From: Armigeres subalbatus
Lineage: Eukaryota; Arthropoda; Insecta; Diptera; Culicidae
NCBI RefSeq assembly: GCF_024139115.2
Contig: NC_085140.1
Coordinates: 316,141,259-316,205,258, forward strand
Reading direction: 5' to 3'
Length of the DNA: 64,000 nucleotides
The translations under genes and the position numbers were made by a program. Each line of letters starts with the position of its first letter. Position 1 is the stretch's first letter. Shown here one piece after another: positions 1 through 9,985 of the stretch. The notes under the pieces are model-generated. The model was not told the DNA's origin. It was given only the letters and a program-made list of their open reading frames with translations, and ran no database searches.

Positions 1-1003
1 GCTGTTTTCTAGGCTTTTTTGAGGGACGCTGGCTCTGTTTTATTCTCTTCCTCGTTGAGCCATTGAAAACAAAGGGAACCCCATTTCCAACCTCGGAGTC
101 AGAGCTACCTTGATCGTCCAAAGGAAGAGACGAGTAGATGGTGTCAGAAACGAGTGGCGGAGCGGCCTTCCTCAACATTTCGGCGTAACTTCGCCGAGAA
201 CGCTGCTGGAGAGACCGCTTCTGGTGTATTCGCTGCTGTATGTACGTTGGGCAAGCTTCAAGAGCATGTGGAGGGCTTTCGTTACAATAGACACATTTCG
301 GTGCCGTCTTGCACGCAGCCTCCACATGCTTCTCTCCGCATGATGCACAGCGAGGTTTATTGCAGCAGTACTGAGCGGTGTGGCCCAGCTGCTTGCAATT
401 AACACAATTCATCACCTTCGGTACATACAGCCGAACAGGTAGACGAAGTTTGCCAATCACTACGTAGTCAGGCAGTGCGGACCCGGAAAAAGTGACGCAG
501 AAAGAGTCAGACGGGGAATAACTCCGCTTCTCTCCCTCCTGCGACACCGAATACATTTGTTTGCAATCCAGTATCGTAACAGGAGGCAAAGAAACGTTCT
601 TGAAACGACCGAAACCTTGTTTCAAATCGTCGCATGTCATACTTCCCTCCGTCACCACCCCCGCGATCGCACACACTGCTGACGGTAAATACACCCTATA
701 TTCGAGAGTGAAAAGCTCACAGGTGGCAATCTCGTTGGCCTGTTTGCGATCACTGACCGTGACACGGAGTTTACTGGACCCCACCATGTCAATGGTCGTG
801 ACAGACGAAAATCGCTTTTCCAGATCTTTGCTAATCTGGCTGATATTCAAACGTTTGCCTTTGGGTCGAAAGAAAACAACATACGGCCCACTAGAGTCGT
901 GAGGGTAGACCTTGGGACGGGGGCTCGTAGAGGAAATTTTAGCGTTGCTGGTGTCCATTTCATTTTGGTTTGGAACACCCGAATGCAACGAAACATCTGA
1001 CAT
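1..1003 (-). CDS. Gag-like ORF1 protein of a Jockey-type non-LTR retrotransposon (C-terminus off window)
   Basis: Open minus-strand frame of 334 codons starting at the ATG at 1003-1001 and still open at base 1. An in-frame TGA lies a few codons upstream, so this start is secure. The N-terminal two thirds is the typical insect LINE gag domain. Near residue 195 the motif PVRLYVPKVMNCVNCKQLGH leads into three zinc knuckles: C-x2-C-x4-H-x4-C (CVNCKQLGHTAQYC), CASCGEKHVEAAC and CVYCNESPPHALEAC. A basic, serine-rich tail follows (KRIKQSQRPSKKPRKQ). In such elements this protein binds the element RNA and is encoded ahead of the endonuclease/reverse transcriptase ORF2, which would lie off the left edge. 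No stop or frameshift is seen, so the copy may be young. The Jockey-type assignment rests on knuckle layout and my recognition of mosquito relatives, not on a search. Confidence 0.87.
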   Translation of the reverse strand, partial: MSDVSLHSGVPNQNEMDTSNAKISSTSPRPKVYPHDSSGPYVVFFRPKGKRLNISQISKDLEKRFSSVTTIDMVGSSKLRVTVSDRKQANEIATCELFTLEYRVYLPSAVCAIAGVVTEGSMTCDDLKQGFGRFKNVSLPPVTILDCKQMYSVSQEGEKRSYSPSDSFCVTFSGSALPDYVVIGKLRLPVRLYVPKVMNCVNCKQLGHTAQYCCNKPRCASCGEKHVEAACKTAPKCVYCNESPPHALEACPTYIQQRIHQKRSLQQRSRRSYAEMLRKAAPPLVSDTIYSSLPLDDQGSSDSEVGNGVPFVFNGSTRKRIKQSQRPSKKPRKQ

Positions 1004-1687
1004 GGAATACGAAGTACTCCGCCAACTTCACCTTCGCGCATTGAGGACACGAAATGCGCCGCTGCAGCGAGGCACAATTTATTTTAAAACTAAACACTTA
1101 TCACAAGGACAGAAAAAAACACACATACACACAAATTAATGAGAGGGGAAGACGAGTTAAAGAAAAGGGAAAAAACTATTCCAATAAGATGGAGAAGAGA
1201 GGGGAACAACGAGAGGGAGCTCAAGTGAATACTTGCGTTCACACTGCTGTGTCGCCGGCTAACGGTTCTGGCAGCACACACTGACTGGATGGACAATCGC
1301 CGGGGCGGTGGTGCGGTCGAAGCGAACCACGCTGTTGTTGGTGTTCTTGCCGCAGACAACACTGCAACTGGGTGGATGGATGGTGGCAGGACGGCAGCGT
1401 CTGTGTTGGTGGAGACGCACGATGGATGATGTGATGACTGTCGGCGTGGGGCGATGATGCCTGCGCCTGCGATGGACACCGAAGAAACTGCAAAACTTTG
1501 CGTTGTCTTGCAAAAGCAACGAAATGGCTACTTAACTGCTTCAGCTAAGCACCACTTCCACTCAAGCACTATGCTTCAAAACACTTTCGGAAAAAACCTC
1601 TACCTGTACTTCAGGAAAAAAACCAAAAGAGAAGCAGACCGTACGCGGACTTACAACCGTCTCGCTCGGATGCTCGACGTGGAATGA
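1004..1687 (-). mobile_element. 5' untranslated region of the gag-bearing LINE
   Basis: No coding potential is convincing here. On the minus strand the sequence begins near 1685 with CATTCCACGTCGAGCATCC, a GC-rich start like the internal promoters of Jockey-group LINEs, and runs about 680 bp to the gag ATG. Just beyond 1690 the sequence changes abruptly to the TTTGGCTGAAA minisatellite, which supports a 5' junction there. If so, this is a full-length rather than 5'-truncated copy. The exact end is inferred. Confidence 0.55.
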
Positions 1688-1689
1688 GC

Positions 1690-3115
1690 CGAGAAATTCG
1701 TTTGGCTGAAAGTGCTCTTTGACCAAACTGGTCAACGTTTTTGCAATATTATCTGTTCCGAATATAACATTTTCGATTTTAGGCCTATTCGGTCAAACGA
1801 CATTTTTGGCGAAACGGTTTTTTTTTTGCGAAACGTAGCGGGCTTGGTAGTCATATGGCTACTGCTTCTGCCTCATACGGAGGTCGTGGGTTCAATCCCA
1901 GGTCCGTTCCATTCTCCTACTTTGTATCTTTCTCTATATTTCTCATGTTCTAGCAATCGCTAGAACTGGAAATGGACTTCCATACCGTTTCCATCTCAAT
2001 TCCTATACCTTCAACTTGAATATTCTAACAGTTATCTGCTAGAATTGGAAATGAACTATAAAGCGCGTTTCCAAACATTCAATTAAAAATTCCATCAGTT
2101 GCTTTCTCCAATCTATCACATTGGCAGCTCGTTAACCAAGACGGACCTCTGCCTCTCGAACCTAACCCAAAAGTTCCAACAAATTCCGCATGAACTCGTG
2201 GCAAAGTGCAGAGGTATATTCGGCTTGCAGTGGGCGAGTGATTGCATCATCATCTCCTCCCCCTTCCCTACATTGACTTGCATTCTGACGTGGCAGGCGC
2301 CAGTATGACCTAACAAATGAGATCACCAGTACTTGTACATTGAAGATGTGAGCTAGTCCCAAGCAAACATTTGGTGATTCCCTGTGCAAGAACAGCTCAA
2401 TCAAGCTCAAGCTCAAGCAGTTAACGACATTTTTGGCGAAACGACCACTTTAGCCATACGAAATTTTCGGCCAGATGATCTGTTAATGCAAACGGCATTT
2501 TTTTTAGCCAAATTACCAGTTGGCCGTATGTCTTAAGTGGTGAGCCAGCCTAAAGCTGCTAATCTCTCTAATAAAGAAATATAAAAATATGTCTCTATCG
2601 GCCAAATGTCGGTTTCATCCAAACGACATTTTCGAACGAACCATCTTTGTCCTTATAATCGTTCGAGTTTCCGCTGTATGACTTTCTGCCAACAGACTGG
2701 AAGAACTGTACAACTGAAAGTCTTCGGCTCAAAAATCGTTTAGCTGAAAGCCAGAGGGCCGAAAATTGTTTAGCCGAACATGTCATTTGACCGAAAGCAG
2801 AAACCCATCTGGTCAAAAATGTAATTTGGCCAAAATAGACAATTAGTCATTTGGCAGAAATAGTCGGAAGACCGGACGAATGCGAAATGCTTTCGTTTAG
2901 CAGAAATGATCGTTTGGCTGAAAATGTCTCTGGACATACGGTCAAAAATGTTATTCGATCGAACTGATCATTTGGTCGAATAGGTCATGTGGCCTAAACC
3001 CGTCCAGTAAATGATATTTTTAGTTAAATGACCCTTTTTGCAAAACAACCATATCGACTGTGGAATCCTGTTAGATGACTTTCAGTTTAACGTGTAATTC
3101 GGGCAAGCGCCATTT
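1690..3115. repeat. Degenerate TTTGGCCGAAA-type minisatellite, split by a SINE
   Basis: Both flanks of the SINE (1690-1846 and about 2420-3115) are imperfect copies of a 16-18 bp unit of the kind TTTGGCCGAAAATGTCATT, with many substitutions (for example at 2440-2530, 2600-2660, 2740-2990). Cleaner relatives occur at 23625-23870, 35735-35790 and 48060-48710. No ORF of note. Confidence 0.7.
1847..2416 (+). mobile_element. tRNA-derived SINE (family 'GGGCTTGG')
   Basis: The head at 1849-1915 carries a Pol III B box (GGTTCAATCCC near 1891) after a tRNA-like arm (CTTCTGCCTCATACG). The body (CCTACTTTGTAT, TCTAGCAATCGCTAGAACTG) matches the copy at 15797-16050 over about 250 bp. The 3' end near 2395-2416 is a short repeat of AAGCTC type, as expected for a SINE tail. 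It lies inside the degenerate minisatellite, so a target duplication cannot be told from the repeat itself (ACGACATTTTTGGCGAAACG occurs on both sides). Confidence 0.7.
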
Positions 3116-3661
3116 GGCAACTTCCTTTTCCCCCAATACAAAGAATTTCCCGTAAAACCCTAATAAATTCTTTCAAAATTCCAGCATGTTCCCATGAATT
3201 GTCCGCATAAATTGCATATAATTTTTCAAAGCAATTCTAATTAACTTTATTTTTTTATCCATGTACAGGGTGCGGCAATTGAATCAATTGAACTGCTACA
3301 TTATTTCAACAGTCATTATTACGTTGTACATGAAACTGTAATAAACGATCCCTCGTCGTATTATTTACATTTTATCTTGGCTGTCAGTGGATGTATGTAT
3401 TACTTTGTAATCAAGTGTTATTCAGAAACAAAAAAGTGATCTTGAACAGAAACGTAGTGCTATGGTTGCCTTGTTCCAAGCAGAGACGATGGTATTATAT
3501 AGAGACACGCGGAGAGAATAAAAGCAATATGAATAAATCTGGCTTCACGGCCAGCAGACTAAAAAATTATGTGCGATCGGCAACATAAAAATTTGTGAGA
3601 ACTTGAGGTGACTCTCAGTGTGAGCAGTTATTTCGTTTGCTCCAACTACATATTTTCTCTT
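3116..3661. other. AT-rich stretch, nothing recognised
   Basis: No ORF above 65 codons, no tandem repeat and no terminal inverted repeat that I can see. A possible TATA-like motif at 3495-3500 has no gene after it. Confidence 0.5.
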
Positions 3662-4150
3662 CTTTAGCACCATTTCCTTATATTAGCATTAGCATTAGCA
3701 TTGAGCAATTCGCACAAATTCGTAGGTGGTACAAGCCAAGACTATTGTATGAGAGTAGCATCACTTTCATCCGTTACCACAGATATTAATTTGGGACTAA
3801 TCACTATCTCTTAGATGGAAGCAATACACTCTCCAATAGCGAGATCTGTCCTGGCCACGTCCTTGCGAATGCTGAGGAAGGGGAAGGATAGTTAGTAGGA
3901 CACCTACTTAAGAAAGATGCAGAGAACTCTACGACCTCTCATAGGTGCCACGGGAGGTTTTAGGATTGTGTGGAAGGTTATAACAGTAGGAATCGTTTTG
4001 GTAGAACGTGAAACACAGAAAGAACTAAGATAGAAATACAAAGTAGGAAAGGGACGAGCCTGGAATTGAACCCACGACCTCCTGCTTATAAGGCAGAAGC
4101 GGTAGCCACTAGACCACAGAGCTCGTCCTTTAGCACCATTTCCTTATATT
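3662..4150 (-). mobile_element. Complete tRNA-derived SINE with 23-bp target-site duplication
   Basis: The element is 3685-4127, minus strand. The direct repeat that begins CTTTAGCACCATTTCC is present at 3662-3684 and again at 4128-4150, 23 of 23 bases alike. The 5' head can pair GGACGAG with CTCGTCC as a seven-base acceptor-like stem, has A-box-like TGGTCTAGTGG and B-box GGTTCAATTCC, and ends in an (AATGCT)n tail at 3685-3705. The head and CCTACTTTGTAT are shared with the 1847 and 15797 copies, the rest of the body differs, so it is a sister subfamily. A long duplication and a short-repeat tail fit LINE-driven insertion. Confidence 0.9.
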
Positions 4151-4269
4151 CAACATTAAATATGATTAAACACCATATATAATTTTTTTTATAATTTCTA
4201 TCATGTTGATTACAATACCTATCTTGCATTTAGTACCGATTGGTAATGTTTGTTTACTTTGCTCGTTTG

Positions 4270-5035
4270 GTACCGCGTTTGACGGTTCGTCTATAAACAA
4301 CGTCTCTGGTTCCAAGCTGGAAAACGGCATAAGAACATAGTTCGTCAACTATCCAATTTACGTGTGATTAGAAGTTGTGTATACCGTGCAGTCAAAAGAG
4401 CGTCGAGCTACTGTGGTAACACGTGCCATGGTGAAAATCATCAAGAAGCGCCTCAAGAGAAATCCTCCGCGTAGTGCCACTAAATTGGCGGAGGATCTCA
4501 ACATATCGGATCGAAGTCTCCGTCGGATCCTGAAATATAAACTTCAGACGAAGCCCTACAATATCTAGGAAGTTCAAGACCTTTCGGTAAAGCAGAAACA
4601 AGAACGGGTCAGAAGAGCGAAGGCGTTGCTGAAGAGGGTCGCGTAAAGAAGGTTGGAGAATATCGTGTTTACGTGCAGTTCGTAAATAAGCAGAACGACA
4701 GAGTTTGGGTGTCAGAAAGATCACGAAGCTATGCCGATGTGCTGACGGCCACCAGGCTACAGAAACCAGTATCGGTGATTATTTGGGCTGGATATCGGGA
4801 ACTAGTTCTACAAAACGTTGTGGAACCGTAGGCACGTCATCATTTTGGTTCCAGGGCTTGGATTTTCCAACAGGACTCAGCGCCGGCTCATAAAGCGAAG
4901 AAAACCCAATTATGGATTGGACCTTGTATTTATTTGCTAGCCAATCTGTGTTCTTAACCGCTACTGTGCCGTGATCTATTGTGGTATTCTGCTGTTCAGA
5001 ATCCTCATAGAATCTATTTATAGATATGCATAATT
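4270..5035 (+). pseudogene. mariner-type (Tc1/mariner) transposase relic
   Basis: A 63-codon piece from 4377 encodes the paired helix-turn-helix DNA-binding part (ATKLAEDLNISDRSLRRILK), which ends in a TAG at 4566. Frameshifted fragments follow: VNKQNDRVWVSERSRSYADV, then KPVSVIIWAG, then FGSRAWIFQQDSAPAHKAKK at about 4830-4897, which holds the second catalytic Asp (GAC at 4874-4876). A weak continuation to about 5030 is where the third acidic residue should be. Mosquito mariners of about 345 residues are the closest family by motif. Several stops and indels make it certain that no transposase is produced. Terminal inverted repeats were not located. Confidence 0.85.
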
Positions 5036-5040
5036 CGTTA

Positions 5041-5545
5041 TTGTTGTCGTTGCCAATTCATCTCATCGTGAGTCCATTATGTCCATTTTGTCCATATGGT
5101 GAATCCAATTATTATCGTTGCTTTTTTAGGTTGCCATTTTTATCGAGGTACGTTGGAAGAATTAGGTTCTGCAGCGACTGTATGTAACCTCAATCTGGTG
5201 ACAGATTAGTAGTACTTCTTGTTGGACTGGGGCAGTCAACCAATCATGAACTCGACCCTTGTCGGAGTCTTCTTCGGATTCAGTGGAAAGTACTACTGAA
5301 CTGTCAAAAAAGTTCGAGCGCAGTTTCGAGTGCCACGACTGTTACCCTAGGTTTGGTGTTTGAAATTCAGGTCGCCGGCAATGGTGTTAGTTTAACGATG
5401 CCCTCCGAAGGGTGGCTGAGGCTTCGGCTTGAGCAGTACACCGCGATGAGCATGATTGTACCGACAGAAGTGGTAACTTCGACACCGATGGCGTCGATGA
5501 CACACCTTGCATTTCGCAACATCGTCTTGATTTTTGAAAACGTCG
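5041..5545. other. Unique sequence, no gene recognised
   Basis: A 106-codon frame from 5353 overlaps the MITE at 5548 and has no recognisable domain. It is more likely chance. The part from 5340 to 5520 is GC-richer than its neighbours. Confidence 0.4.
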
Positions 5546-5547
5546 TA

Positions 5548-5738
5548 AGGGGAATGACGGCTTTGGCAGGTTTTGTTATATTATTGTCAGGGGGGTTTTC
5601 TATAACTAATTATGCTCCAATTCGGTTTAAACATTCTTTGCATATCAAAAAATATTGTGGCCAAATTTCATGAAATTTGGTCAACAAAAATCCCCCTGAT
5701 AATAATAGAACAAAACCTGCCTAAGCCGTCATTTCCCC
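5548..5738. mobile_element. MITE, TA-flanked, about 50-bp terminal inverted repeats
   Basis: The left end AGGGGAATGACGGCTTTGGC and the reverse complement of the right end GGGGAAATGACGGCTTAGGC match with one-base slips, and pairing continues through CAGGTTTTGTT and a TCAGGGGG core. TA lies at 5546-5547 and 5739-5740. Length is 191 bp. A TA duplication points to Tc1/mariner-type transposition. Confidence 0.85.
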
Positions 5739-5740
5739 TA

Positions 5741-6683
5741 TGTTCAAATGAGAGATTCTCCTTCATTCGATCTTTTTCGCTAATATCCAAAATAATTTAG
5801 CATTTGTTGCAATATTTTCACTTCAGCACGCTTGACAAAACTATTTTCTTCAGATCCCTGCTAAGAAATCCAATGTAAATGTAAGCATGGCTTTTTAATA
5901 ATCGAAAGAGAAAACAAACAAAAAGAGTATCTCTTTTGGACATTCGATGTTTTCAAAAATTAGGTGAGAATTGTGCTACAAATGAAGCTTGGCAGCATGC
6001 TCCATTAGACAGTTTATGTTGTATCGAAGAGCGACGGCCTTTCCTGATCGTTTGGTCGATTCTAACGATGCTAAAGTACGGGATGTCGACGAACTTTAGC
6101 ATCGGTTTAGGTGCATTTCGGTGATTCACGCCACGTGTATTTCCTTCTCTTTAAAGAAATTCTTTAGTTCAATTGTTTTACTCTCAAGCGAGCAAGCGTG
6201 ACCAGGCCAGGCCCACCCTAGCAGCCATTTTCAATGATGAACAAGCCAAGAGTGAAGTCCTGATCAAAACGGGTTTTTTAAATGCGTACCCGAGTATAAA
6301 GTTGCGAACAAAAATAGGCACCAGGTACTTCGGGGTGTAGCGTGAATAAGATTCTTCCAGAGGGACAGACTTCGTTCTCCGGCTGCCGACGGAATTCGGG
6401 AGGAGCGGGGCCAGTCGCTTGTGCGGTTGTAAAGGTGGATAGTTCACCACGTTGGTCGCTGGTACTCGGTTCTTCTTTAGGAAGGTCCTCTGGTGGAAGC
6501 CTTCTTCCGGATTTCAAGAAAATCCGCCGCTTTGGACAAACTTTTCGTGGATGAAAAAACGAGCAATGGGTAATGTTTTCAACATAACCGCGAGAAGACG
6601 TAGGACTTGTATAAACGTCACGTATTTAAATTTAACTTCTAACTTTTGGATCTATGGAGTTTGATTATAGGTATTGATATTGG
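5741..6683. other. Unique sequence with a small dispersed motif
   Basis: No gene. The part at 6550-6620 (AACGAGCAATGGGTAATG, then AACATAACCG and GACGTAGGACTTG) recurs at 60553-60605, next to the third Feilai copy. It is a fragment of an unidentified dispersed repeat. Confidence 0.4.
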
Positions 6684-6957
6684 TGCGGTAAGACGCGCGG
6701 CTACAAAGCAAGACCATGCTGAGGGTGGCTGGGTTCGATTCCCGATGCCGGTCTAGGCAATTTTCGGATTGGAAATTGTCTCGACTTCCCTGGGCATAAA
6801 AAAGTATCATCATGCTAGCCTCATGATATACGAATGCAAAAATGGTAACCTGGCTTAGAAACCTCGCAGTTAATAACTGTGGAAGTGCTTAATGAACACT
6901 AAGCTGCGAGGTGGCTCTGTCCCAGTGTGGGGATGTAATGCCAATGAGAAGAAGAAG
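6684..6957 (+). mobile_element. Feilai: Feilai-type SINE, copy 1
   Basis: tRNA-like head (TGCGGTAAGACGCGCGG with B box GGTTCGATTCC at 6730-6740), the body CTTCCCTGGGCATAAAA and CTCGCAGTTAATAACTG, and a (GAA)n 3' tail. An 11-bp direct repeat ATTGATATTGG flanks it at 6673-6683 and 6958-6968. The head lacks the first dozen bases seen in copy 3. The name is my recognition of the Aedes family. Confidence 0.9.
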
Positions 6958-6968
6958 ATTGATATTGG

Positions 6969-8009
6969 AAACGACAACTCCCATGCTGTGTAGTATTATT
7001 AGCAAAATGTTTAATCAAAACTTCTGGAAATAAAAGTAATAATTAAACACATAATTAGAATTGCTTTGTTTCTAACTATTAAGCCCTTATTTACTCAAGC
7101 AAATATAGGGCATTTATAGATTTCTAATTGATGATACATAGTATTTGAAGTTTAAAAATTCTATTTATAAAATTTTCAGACTTGGGCAAAATGTGCTATT
7201 TTAGGGAAACCGTCCCGTTTTCCAAACAAATAAATGAAAGTAATTATTTTAATAAACATTTTTATTTTTACCAGTATAGTTGATTTGTTTTGATGGGGAA
7301 TCAGAACCATGTTTTAATGTACGTGTTGTTTAGTACCAAGCACAACTTAACATATGCTCAGTCATATGACATGACTAGTACCCATCCCGGGATCATATGG
7401 ATGAGCAGACCAAATCTCTCTAATTTTATTTTTCTTCATCTACCACCGCTGCCCTCGCTGCCTCAGCCATCATCGGCCTCTAGCCGTGAACTCCGAGCGA
7501 TGCGATGGGTGATTGCATCCACCACACCGACACCACTGCATCCGACCATCATCAGGCACAGAATGACAACAAAATGCGCCCACTTCTTTCATTCATATTC
7601 GCAGACCCACCGGCATTCTTCTACCGCTGGCGCTGGTGACTGCATGCTGTCGCTGTGTAGGTAAATACAGCGAACGAACGAAACGAAAGTGCGCGAGCAA
7701 AAAGCACGTCAGTACGCGCTGCTGTCACAAATTGTAATGACTCGCACACGGCAGGCACTGCTTCTTTTATACACAAAGAAAATCTTCCGGTAGACCCGAA
7801 GGTCCGTGACATATCGCATTCTGATGTCCGTGTAAGGAATGCACGGGATTGGTTACATATGAAATTTTTACTGGCTTTGACAAGAATTGAAATTTTCAAT
7901 AGCTTACCGTTAATAATCTTAAGTTTCAATGGTGGTGGTGGTGGTGGCATGGTGGAGAGTGTCCGAGTCGATTGATATAAAAATCTTAAAAATCCATCGA
8001 AAGAGAAAG
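6969..8009. other. Unique sequence with a GGT microsatellite
   Basis: No credible gene; frames of 124 codons (7290-7664) and 109 codons (7621-7950, minus) show no domain. A short (GGT)n run sits at 7929-7946. Confidence 0.4.
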
Positions 8010-8125
8010 GCGCTAGTATCGTTCAAAATTTTCCCTTCCAGCGTAACGCTCTCGATTTCCAAAAATCTAAATGACACCCAGTATAGTAAAGAAAGACGTA
8101 GGTCCTACGTCAAAAATTCAGTATA
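8010..8125 (+). repeat. Dispersed repeat end with GACGTAGGTCCTACGTC palindrome, copy 1
   Basis: Matches 9890-9985 in the same orientation (CCAGCGTAACGC, AAATGACACCC, then GTATAGTAAAGA and the 17-base palindrome centred near 8103). The two copies bracket the 8.13-9.09 kb dispersed repeat, which suggests that the latter landed in or beside this older repeat. Confidence 0.6.
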
Positions 8126-8487
8126 AGTATCTGTCCGGTCACGAAATATTAGCCTCGACAGTGGCAACCTTCCCACTGAAGGACTGCCTGAAATAAACCA
8201 CAAGTTGGCTCAGCAGGGGATGTAGACTGTATCTCAGCCCTTCCACTGAAGGGCCTTCTAATCCGTGCGATAGCGACTGAAGGAGAACATTATTTTTAAC
8301 TCTTATAGCCTTGGAAAAGGCTGTTTGCTTCGGCTAAGTGCAAAAAGTAAGAAAACGATCTTTTCAAATAACTGCGAATTTCTAGTGATGGTATAAAAAA
8401 GACTGAATGCTCTGCGAGCGAATGCACTTTTCTTTTATACCTTATTTTGAATCTTCTCTGCTTCCCAATTGGTGGGCCAATCAGCTA

Positions 8488-8609
8488 CACTGTTAGATGA
8501 CTTTACCCATTAATGGGTAGTGCCATTTTTTCAAGAAAATGGGTGAATTTTTCACGGTGGGAATAATATCAACAATAACATAGTACCCATTAATGGTTAT
8601 CTAACCGTG
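8488..8609. mobile_element. TA-flanked MITE inserted in dispersed repeat A
   Basis: Ends CACTGTTAGATGACTTTACC and, on the other strand, CACGGTTAGATAACC, both leading into ACCCATTAATGGGTA-type sequence. TA stands at 8486-8487 and 8610-8611. The second copy of the host repeat lacks the insert (CAGCTATTATCTTG near 61530), which gives a single-TA empty site. Confidence 0.92.
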
Positions 8610-8752
8610 TAGTGTCGTGTATCCCGCTTCTTTGATACCCAAAGCGTCATCATCATCAACGCGTTCGAGAAGGGCTTCTTCTTTTTTACGCTTGTTGCTC
8701 GCTGCTGGCGTCTATTTCCTAACGGGACTTTTCGCTTGATACAGGCCAATAA

Positions 8753-8883
8753 GGCCGATGACATACTCACGCGTGTGCGTGCGCGAACGCGTCCAAGACA
8801 AAAGAATTTCTCTTGCTGATATTCTGCTTTACGAGTGCTTGGACGCGTTCCGCATCGCTCGACGCGTCAGTATGTCATCGGCC
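8753..8883. mobile_element. Harbinger-like MITE inserted in dispersed repeat A
   Basis: Terminal inverted repeats GGCCGATGACATACT(C/G)ACGCG, 131 bp long, flanked by TAA at 8750-8752 and 8884-8886. The 61-kb copy reads straight through as AATAAGCCGGGC, an exact empty site with one TAA. A 3-bp TAA duplication and GG-starting ends are typical of PIF/Harbinger elements. Confidence 0.92.
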
Positions 8884-9092
8884 TAAGCCGGGCAAGCGTG
8901 CTTAGAATTGCAGTTCAGGTGGGAAGTACGTGTTCTTTTCTGAGACAACATTGTCAGTAGTAGAAGGAAGGAAATGGGATTTCGGGTGATAAGATTTAGA
9001 ATTCATAACATGGGACGATCATTCAGTCACGTTCGCTTTGTGTGCGTTCAGTATCAAACAATATTTTTCTACATATTTTTTTCATCAATGCC

Positions 9093-9884
9093 AATATTGC
9101 ATTGATCAATGCATTGATATTTAACGTGTATTTGCTTAGAATTTAGTTTTGGGTCGCGCGGATTTGGCGCAGAATGGATTTTCATGTCGCGCGGAAATGG
9201 CGTGGATTTGATTTTAGTCGGCGCGGAAAATATTTCAGGATCTCCGTAACAACCCTGCAATTTCTATCCCGGAGGGAATTGAAAGCTTTGATATTGATCT
9301 CTATCATTGGCTCTCTGAAGAACCGTTTGTTTTTTGGACATACATGCTGCATCATGTGGCTTTTCTTCAGCCTGTCTCGGCTCATCACCGATGCCGGCCG
9401 GTCTCGGCTCGACTCTGCTGCTGCTGCTGGTATCTGCTCAGCATTGCTGCTTTGTCGGGTCTGTAGAGTGGACTGCTGCTGTAATGGCTAGGTTTCGGCT
9501 GATGATGGTGGCTTCGATGACTTCATTCCATGCTCCAAGGTGTGAGTGCTGTTTAATCGATGATGCGGTTGCTTCGCTTGTCCCGGTCAGAATGAAAGGA
9601 AAAAATCGCGTTGCGCTATTTTATGGCTTCTCGGCAGACCCAGCGGATGCTCATTCGCTGGTGTCTGCACCAATCAGAACGTGGTAATGGAATGATGCAA
9701 GAAATATGCGGTACCCATATTTATAGGTTCCCTTGATCTCAATGTTTTTCATTGAAAACAGTTTCATGCCTATTGAAACAAGTTTTTCGGGTCTTATCAA
9801 GCATGGACATGAAAGGCATACTTAAAATCTGTCGATTGAGGGGCTTACAGCAGAAATTCGTCCACTGAGACGAACGCTATTAAC
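9093..9884. other. Unique sequence, no gene recognised
   Basis: A 14-base palindrome ATCAATGCATTGAT is at about 9104-9118 and a short CTG run at 9416-9429. Frames up to 117 codons overlap in different phases without a domain. Confidence 0.4.
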
Positions 9885-9889
9885 GTTTA

Positions 9890-9985
9890 AAATCTTTCAA
9901 CACAGCGTAACGCGGTCAATTTGAATATTTTGAAATGACACCCGGTATAGTAAAGAGAGACGTAAGTCCTACGTCAAAATTTTGT
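9890..9985 (+). repeat. Dispersed repeat end with GACGTAAGTCCTACGTC, copy 2
   Basis: Second copy of the 8010-8125 sequence, about 80% alike by eye; the palindrome has one mismatch here. Confidence 0.6.

Larger units (their letters stand above)
8129..9092. repeat. Dispersed repeat A, copy 1 (about 710 bp plus two MITEs)
   Basis: Nearly identical to 61165-61886 from TATCTGTCC at the left to ATCAATGCCA at the right; flanks outside these points are unrelated. It holds two facing TATA boxes (GGTATAAAA at 8390 and its complement near 8440), inverted CCAAT motifs at 8465-8485, and on the minus strand a hairpin AGCCTTTTCCAAGGCT near 8308-8325. On the minus strand the 61-kb copy has an open stretch reading SNKRKKEEALLERVDDDDA that ends at a splice-donor-like AAG/GTATAA. 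I do not recognise a gene. Confidence 0.8.

Noticed and set aside
1090..1519. Frames of 84-129 codons on the minus strand upstream of gag
   Set aside because: They overlap each other in several phases inside the LINE 5' UTR and lack any domain.
4050..4127. Functional tRNA gene on the minus strand
   Set aside because: The acceptor stem and B box are good, but it is the head of a SINE with tail and target duplication, and the body continues directly.
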